Of a DNA stretch of 16,256 bases, positions 13,080 through 16,256 are shown one piece after another. The stretch comes from Baffinella frigidus. Its lineage: Eukaryota > Cryptophyceae > Cryptomonadales > Baffinellaceae. Location: assembly GCA_026770585.1 (NCBI GenBank), contig MU646390.1:530624-546879 (forward strand). Direction: 5' to 3'. How positions within the stretch are numbered: the first letter of the stretch is position 1; every line of letters begins with the position of its first letter. The notes under the pieces were generated by a model that was not told the origin of the DNA, made no database searches, and saw only the letters and a list, made by a program, of their open reading frames with translations. A program made the translations under genes and the position numbers.

Positions 13080-13167
13080 TATCCCTCAAGTGGCCATAGG
13101 GTGAATATTCGCCCTAACTCGCCCTAGGCAGGTCCTAGGGCCCTACGGTAGGGCGTATGGGCCTACG
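13080..13167 (+). mobile_element. Family F element, copy F4, right end missing
   Basis: It starts TATCCCTCAAGTGGCCA, carries hairpin type 2 (AGGGTGAATATTCGCCCT) and GGTCCTAGGGCCCTACGGTA, and stops at GGGCCTACGG where the right terminal repeat should be. It is joined to N repeat sequence at ATGG. The left repeat has one change (TCAAG for TTAAG). Confidence 0.85.
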
Positions 13168-13252
13168 GATGGCATGGGGGCGTGGGGTACGGGATGTAAC
13201 CATAAAGCTTCGCCCTGCAAACTTGGGGGGCGCGTGCGTAGTGCATGCAGCG
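13166..13252 (+). repeat. Partial N repeat leading to F5
   Basis: GGGGGCGTGGGGTACGGGAT, ATAAAGCTTCGCCCTGCAA match the long N copies; then GGGGGGCGCGTGCGTAGTGC ATGCAGCG leads to the TA where F5 is inserted. Confidence 0.75.
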
Positions 13253-13357
13253 TATCCCTTAAGTGGCCAGGCAGTCAATTTTGACGGCCAAGAGGTCATA
13301 GGCAGGTCCTAGAGCCCTACCGTAGGGCGTATGAGCCTACTGGCCACTTAAGGGATA
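13253..13357 (+). mobile_element. Family F element, copy F5, TA-bounded
   Basis: TATCCCTTAAGTGGCCA and TGGCCACTTAAGGGATA bound 105 bp with perfect 17-bp terminal repeats. Hairpin type 1 is present (GGCAGTCAATTTTGACGGCC). The interior reads AGGTCATAGGCAGGTCCTAG, CCTACCGTAGGGCGTATGAG. It is a good reference copy. Confidence 0.93.
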
Positions 13358-13632
13358 GCAGGCGGGTGGCGGTAGCGGCGCGCTCACGCGGGAACACGTA
13401 TTTTTATTTTATTAATCTCAACACGGAAATCGCTCTTCACCCGCTTCGTCGCCCGCCAAGATCTCCAAGCAACCCCTATCTCGGAAGGCAAGCGGGCGGC
13501 GGTGGCGGAGCGCGCGTGCTGGCAGCGTACTTGAAAAAAAAATCTGGATTAGTGTGTGGTTGCGTACTTTTAAATTGCATGTGCATCGCGCCTTGGGTCT
13601 GCTCCCCCCTCCAAGCAACCCCAAGCAACCCC
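13358..13632. repeat. Diverged N repeats with an unoccupied insertion site
   Basis: GGCGGTAGCGGCGCGC (13367) and GGCGGCGGTGGCGGAGCGCG (13495) are diverged N starts. CGTGCTGGCAGCGTACTTG at 13515-13533 matches the flank of F5 and G3 but has no element at its TA. CCAAGCAACCCC repeats precede G2. A 102-codon plus frame (13366-13674) runs across them into G2 and is not credible. Confidence 0.65.
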
Positions 13633-13753
13633 TACAGGGGTACCTTGCTCATAAGAAACTGCCCACCCCCATAGGACCACCGTAGGGCTCTAGGCATAGG
13701 CCGCTGTAGGGTCCTAGGGGGGGGCGGTTTCTGATGAGCGAGGTACCCCTGTA
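13633..13753 (+). mobile_element. Family G element, copy G2, TA-bounded
   Basis: TACAGGGGTACCTTGCTCAT to ATGAGCGAGGTACCCCTGTA, 121 bp. The interior runs ATAGGACCACCGTAGGGCTC, TAGGCATAGG and GTAGGGTCCTAGGGG. The arms pair over about 45 bases with several mismatches. Flanks are CCCC-TA and TA-ACCCG. Confidence 0.9.
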
Positions 13754-13836
13754 ACCCGATAAGGATTTGTATGTTGACTTTCGTATGTTAACTATTGGCA
13801 ATAGTCAACATGTGTGTGTGTAGCACGGAAGGCAGG

Positions 13837-13962
13837 CGGCGGTAGCGCGGACGGGAGGAGGATGGAAGGGGGGCGCGGGGTACGGGATGTCATCATAAAG
13901 CTTGGCCCTGCAAGCGCCCCCCAGTACGGAAAGCAGGCGAACGGAGAGCATGCGAGAGGCGG
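13837..13962 (+). repeat. Long N repeat, copy B, without a G insertion
   Basis: The same order as copy A at 12631-12755, ending AGCATGCGAGAGGCGGTTGG. At the position where copy A has TA and G1, copy B continues GCGGTTGGGG. It is therefore the paralogous empty counterpart, although its bases at the joint are TT rather than TA. Confidence 0.8.
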
Positions 13963-14084
13963 TTGGGGTGTGGGTATCTCGGCTCTAAGGGCATCTAAGG
14001 ACGCAAGGTTATGAGGACGTCGGCGTAGATTCACTTAAGCCTCCTCAAGTACATTCACTTAGGCCGTGCGTGCTGCACGCAGCG
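13963..14084. other. Spacer leading to G3
   Basis: No gene. TTCACTTA occurs twice (14030 and 14055), each after a CAAGTA- or GTAGA-like context. CGTGCGTGCTGCACGCAGCG at 14065-14084 is the host flank shared with F5. Two overlapping frames (13792-14034 minus and 13814-14014 plus) have no protein-like features. Confidence 0.45.
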
Positions 14085-14165
14085 TACAGGGGTACCTCGC
14101 TCATAAGAAAGCGCCCACCCCCTAGGACCACCATAGGGCCCTAGGCATGGGCCTGCTGTAGGGTC

Positions 14166-14168
<3 letters not shown>
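14085..14168 (+). mobile_element. Family G element, copy G3, right third replaced by (TG)n
   Basis: It starts TACAGGGGTACCTCGCTCAT and follows the family through CCTAGGACCACCATAGGGCC, CTAGGCATGGGCCTGCTGTA and GGGTCCTA, then passes straight into TGTGTG where the family has GGGGGG and the right arm. No right terminus is found after the microsatellite. Confidence 0.88.
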
Positions 14169-14214
<46 letters not shown>

Positions 14215-14234
14215 GGTGTGTGTGTGTGTGTGAG

Positions 14235-14282
<48 letters not shown>

Positions 14283-14356
14283 TGTGTGTGTGTGTGTGTG
14301 TATTTGCGTGTGTGTGTGTGTGTGCGTGTGTGTGTGTGTGTATTTGTGTGTGTGTG
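14169..14356. repeat. Compound TG microsatellite, about 188 bp
   Basis: Long TG runs are broken by TTTTGG, GAGAGTGTGAG, GAA and two TATTTG interruptions. TATTTGTGTG/TATTTGCGTG recur about 40 bp apart, indicating internal duplication. Histidine/threonine-repeat frames on the minus strand (14122-14528) and valine/cysteine frames on the plus strand are artefacts. Alternating purine-pyrimidine DNA can adopt the Z form. Confidence 0.98.
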
Positions 14357-14540
14357 CATCGCAGCACCCGTCCTGAAACAGAATCCTAACTTTGATAAAA
14401 ACCGCAACGGCTCGAAAGTTCACACGCATCTGTACAACTTCCGGTGTAAAAACGAACTTGCCTCTATCAGAGCTAGAGTTTCGTGAGAGCACAGGGGCTG
14501 CAGGGTCAAGTTGACGTTTTTGTACCACAAACTTGGGAAG
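14357..14540. other. Spacer without a gene
   Basis: Moderate GC with no repeat seen elsewhere, except GTCAAGTTGACGTTTTTGTA+CCAC at 14507-14530, which matches the GTTGAC...TTTGTACC pair of repeat D in reverse. No frame worth calling. Confidence 0.4.
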
Positions 14541-14628
14541 TCAGGTCAAATTTGACCTCCAAGAGGTCCTAGGCAGGTCCTAGGGCCCTACGGTAGGGCG
14601 TATGAGCCTACTGGCCACTTAAGGGATC
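14541..14628 (+). mobile_element. Family F element, copy F6, left end missing
   Basis: It starts in hairpin type 1 (GTCAAATTTGACC), then GAGGTCCTAGGCAGGTCC, CCTACGGTAGGGCGTATGAG and the right end TGGCCACTTAAGGGAT followed by C, so the terminal TA is lost. The right flank CTGCGAACGCAC is the same as that of F7. Confidence 0.85.
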
Positions 14629-14737
14629 TGCGAACGCACAGAGGCGGGCCCGCCCTGGACCCGGTTAACTTAAGTAACAGTGTTAACTTAAGTAACAGGT
14701 CCTCACACTATCTCACGCCAATCCTCCTTCCCACTTT
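14629..14737. repeat. S repeat copy 1 and an 18-bp tandem pair
   Basis: CTGCGAACGCACAGAGGCGG and CTGGACCCGGT match 15089-15128 after F7. TTAACTTAAGTAACAG occurs at 14665-14680 and 14683-14698. CTATCTCACGCCAATCC at 14709 recurs at 14985. Confidence 0.8.
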
Positions 14738-14857
14738 ACAGGGGTACCTCGCTCATAAGAAAGCGCCTCCCCCTAGGACCCTACAGTAGGCCTATGCGTA
14801 GGGCCCTCTGGTGGTCCTAGGGGGGGTGCGTTTTCTTATCAGCGAGGTACCCCTGTA
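14738..14857 (-). mobile_element. Family G element, copy G4, TA-bounded
   Basis: TACAGGGGTACCTCGCTCAT to CAGCGAGGTACCCCTGTA, 120 bp. The centre is reversed relative to G2, G3 and G5: CCTAGGACCCTACAGTAGGC first, GGGCCCTCTGGTGGTCCTAG last. The right arm has ATCAGCG for ATGAGCG. Flanks CTT-TA and TA-GACG. Confidence 0.92.
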
Positions 14858-15025
14858 GACGTGATGATGCACCATGGCGGAGCCAAAATGCATGATCGCG
14901 CGGGTGGTCGCGTGGGCGGCGTGAACACACAAACCCCTCGATGCCACAATCAACTACACGGAAACACCATGTGTCGGCTAGGGCCTATCTCACGCCAATC
15001 CCCCTACTGAGGAGAGCAAACAGAT
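14858..15025. other. Spacer without a gene
   Basis: GC-rich with no convincing frame. The only recognised repeat is CCTATCTCACGCCAATCC at 14984-15001, matching the flank of G4. Confidence 0.4.
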
Positions 15026-15088
15026 GGTCCTAGGCAGGTCCTAGGGCCCTACGGTAGGGCGTATGAGCCCACTGGCCACTTAAGGGAT
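15026..15088 (+). mobile_element. Family F element, copy F7, left half missing
   Basis: It starts at GGTCCTAGGCAGGTCCTAGG and ends ACTGGCCACTTAAGGGAT, followed by C as in F6. Hairpin and left terminus are absent. Shares right junction and flank with F6. Confidence 0.83.
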
Positions 15089-15228
15089 CTGCGAACGCAC
15101 AAAGGCGGGCTCGCTCTGGACCCGGTCCACGAGATAGGGATCAGAGCTCCGACTTGCGGCCCTTGCACACAGCCTCGCAGTAGATCTGTCAACGAGAGAG
15201 AGAGATTTAGTGGATACACCGGCGGGGG
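15089..15228. repeat. S repeat copy 2 and following spacer
   Basis: CTGCGAACGCACAAAGGCGG...CTGGACCCGGT matches the sequence after F6 with three changes. The rest (15129-15228) has a short GAGAGAGAGAGA run and no gene. A minus-strand 75-codon frame (15049-15276) spans F7 to G5 and is rejected. Confidence 0.7.
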
Positions 15229-15347
15229 TACAGGGGTACCTCGCTCATAAGAACCCACCCCCCCTAGGACCACCATAGCGCCCTAGGCACAGGCCTACTG
15301 TAGGGTCATAGGGGGGGGTGGCTTCTTATGAGCGAGGTACCCCTGTA
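15229..15347 (+). mobile_element. Family G element, copy G5, TA-bounded
   Basis: TACAGGGGTACCTCGCTCAT to ATGAGCGAGGTACCCCTGTA, 119 bp. The interior reads CCTAGGACCACCATAGCGCC, CTAGGCACAGGCCTACTGTA, GGGTCATAGG. Flanks GGGG-TA and TA-GATT. Confidence 0.92.
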
Positions 15348-15378
15348 GATTTGCCGGTTTGAAAGGGGGGTAGAATAA

Positions 15379-15412
15379 AGCGATTGAAACGGGGGTGGGC
15401 CGAGGCGGGAGA
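15379..15412. repeat. Direct repeat shared with 16030-16061
   Basis: GCGATTGAAACGGGGGTGGG and CGAGGCGGGAG match GCGATTGAAACATGGGTAGG and CGAGGCGGGAG 651 bp downstream. These two sites flank the region with P, C2 and the A terminus. Confidence 0.65.
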
Positions 15413-15445
15413 ACCACTCGAGGCTGGAAGAAGGAGAATTTTAAA

Positions 15446-15531
15446 TGTGGGGTTGTAAAATTTAGTACCATTCACGGGCATGCTTGGTCACGTATCTCAA
15501 GTTATAACTTGAGAGACGTGACCAAATGCCC
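15446..15531. repeat. Hairpin preceded by the motif TGTGGGGTTGTAA..TTNGTACCA
   Basis: TTGGTCACGTATCTCAAGTT (15483-15502) faces AACTTGAGAGACGTGACCAA with one mismatch; outer GGGCAT/ATGCCC extend the stem. TGTGGGGTTGTAAAATTTAG+TACCA at 15446 recurs at about 8000 as TGTGGGGTTGTAAGGATTTG+TACCA. No gene or T run follows, so a terminator is not supported. Confidence 0.75.
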
Positions 15532-15543
15532 CTATTTGTGTGA

Positions 15544-15606
15544 AAATTACTACACAATGTTTTTTTTCTCTTCACTTGTAAAAGAATGACTGTTTTAAAA
15601 TAGTCA
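15544..15606. repeat. Half core of family C and a small palindrome
   Basis: AAAATTACTACACAATGTTT at 15543-15562 matches the left half of the C core; no right half follows. TGACTGTTTTAAAATAGTCA (15588-15606) is an imperfect palindrome. Confidence 0.5.
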
Positions 15607-15657
15607 CACTTCTAGCCTCGAGTGGAAGCCGAGGGCGTGGGATGTGTTTTGCACAAA

Positions 15658-15795
15658 CCACCAGCCCTCAGAATTGGAACAAATCGCCTTGTTCAATCCC
15701 CTTGATTTGTACTGAAGGCCGTCGGATTCCGACGACCTCTGGTACAAATCAAGGGACTCGAAAAGACGATTTTCTCCCACTCTGAGGGCTGGTGG
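15658..15795. mobile_element. 138-bp fold-back element P
   Basis: CCACCAGCCCTCAGA at the left and TCTGAGGGCTGGTGG at the right pair exactly over 15 bases. Imperfect pairing continues inside, then CCCTTGATTTGTAC faces GTACAAATCAAGGG, and CCGTCGGATTCCGACGA forms the centre. It carries the recurrent GATTTGTACC motif on both arms. It does not end in TA. A 74-codon minus frame (15604-15828) is a palindrome artefact. Confidence 0.83.
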
Positions 15796-15828
15796 AAGGA
15801 AGGGGGGTGGCCTTGGCCACAGCCTCAA

Positions 15829-15960
15829 CCGGGGAAACCAATTTTTCTTTAGTTTGATGGCAAGGAAAATTACTACACAATTCGTTTTTATTAGTAATAT
15901 TAAAGCATTTATGTAGTAATTTTCCTTTCCATCAAACTAAAGAAAAATACATTTCCCCGG
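15829..15960 (-). mobile_element. Family C fold-back element, copy 2
   Basis: The same arms as copy 1 at 1460 (TTTTTCTTTAGTTTGATGGC...AATTACTACAC), bounded by CCGGGGAAA and TTTCCCCGG, 132 bp. The centre TTATTAGTAATATTAAAGCA is the reverse complement of copy 1's centre, so the element is inverted. It begins 33 bp after P. Confidence 0.9.
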
Positions 15961-15967
15961 ATCAAGC

Positions 15968-15999
15968 CCACACAGCGGACTACAAAGGAATTTCTTGGA
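15968..15999 (+). repeat. Solo terminus of family A
   Basis: CCACACAGCGGACTACAAAG GAATTTCTTGGAT starts 7 bases after C2 and matches the A left arm for about 28 bases, then diverges. The family interior is absent. Confidence 0.65.
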
Positions 16000-16077
16000 T
16001 AATCCGGAATTGGATGATCCATAGACTCGCGATTGAAACATGGGTAGGGCGAGGCGGGAGGAGGGCACGATCAATCC

Positions 16078-16192
16078 GAAGTTGACGGATTCGTACCGCA
16101 ACCCCAGCATGTCAGGTTAACCTAGGTTCTAGGGTCTTCAAAGCATGTCAACTTGCGAATCGTCTGACAGTCAACCCGAGTGAGGCAGGGCT
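16078..16192 (-). repeat. Dispersed repeat D, reverse orientation
   Basis: GAAGTTGACGGATTCGTACC GCAACCCCAGCATGTC is the reverse complement of the D1 segment containing GACATGCTGGGTTGCCGGTA. Then GCATGTCAACTTGCGAATCG and CAACCCGAGTGAGGCA match the bases upstream of D1 (GCCTCACTCGGGTTTGGCTG). GCATGTC is present twice with about 38 bases between, so this copy has an insertion or duplication. Confidence 0.72.
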
Positions 16193-16194
16193 AC

Positions 16195-16256
16195 AACTTC
16201 GGATTCCGGTTTCCGGGTTTCGGGTTCCGGGTTTCGGGCTTCGGGTTTCGGGTTTC
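16195..16256. repeat. Telomere-like variant tract TTTCGGG, G-rich, at the window edge
   Basis: Seven- and eight-base units TTTCGGG, TTTCCGGG and TTCCGGG run off the end of the window. The polarity (G-rich on +) is opposite to most other tracts. The unit is TTTAGGG with A changed to C. Whether the array continues cannot be seen. Confidence 0.85.

Noticed and set aside
14122-14528. Histidine/threonine-repeat proteins from the minus strand
   Set aside because: They are translations of the TG microsatellite; all frames are open in such a repeat.
16195-16256. A true chromosome end at the right edge
   Set aside because: Units are the variant TTTCGGG rather than TTTAGGG and only about 60 bases are visible, so a terminal array cannot be claimed.
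1-16256. Dinoflagellate spliced-leader sequence or other lineage marker
   Set aside because: I looked for TTTTGGCTCAAG and did not see it; telomere unit type alone does not fix the lineage.

Overview
The window looks like nuclear, non-coding, repeat-dense DNA from a eukaryote, probably a protist or alga. It carries many long interstitial tracts of plant-type telomere-like heptamers (CCCTAAA and variants CCCTACA, CCCCAAA, TTTCGGG), at least ten families of short inverted-repeat elements resembling MITEs, minisatellites, a 287-bp satellite and a long TG microsatellite. Plant-type telomere units occur in dinoflagellates, chromerids and apicomplexans, green-lineage algae and others, so the lineage stays open. 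The context fits a subtelomere or an interstitial telomere-rich block. I found no intact protein gene, rRNA, tRNA, CRISPR array or bacterial-type operon. Longer open frames run through palindromes and telomere-like tracts and look accidental. The only coding-like signals are short GC3-rich exon-sized fragments at 4160-5645.

Layout. 1-1750: CCCTACA-type tract, a truncated family A element, local duplications and a family C element. 1750-4156: families D and A, a variant C element, 24-bp and 23-bp minisatellites, TA-bounded element Q (3261-3446), and a 386-bp fold-back region R. 4160-5935: telomere-like tracts that surround and separate repeated exon-like pieces. 5935-7050: D repeats, a G-rich (inverted) telomere-like tract and two family E elements. 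7100-10110: paired repeats I, fold-back elements J, K and H, and two A copies. 10210-11302: telomere-like tracts alternating with a repeated tag (M). 11312-12040: 287-bp satellite. 12040-15350: GC-rich repeats (N and S) into which seven F and five G elements have inserted, plus a (TG)n block. 15440-16256: hairpins, element P, a second C, a terminal fragment of A, a reversed D, and a TTTCGGG tract at the right edge.

The main observation is modular construction of the inverted-repeat elements. Families with different ends share inner motifs (CCTACGGTAGG, TAGGGCCCTAGG, TGCCTAGGACCTC); elements with the same core carry different arms (C family; H versus J); and one family (F) carries alternative small hairpins in one slot. 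Most intact elements end in TA on both sides, as expected of TA-targeting (Tc1/mariner-like) non-autonomous transposons, but no transposase is present here. Paralogous host repeats give internal evidence for insertion at TA, including one host TA occupied by F in opposite orientations in two copies. All comparisons were made by eye, so boundaries and identities are approximate.
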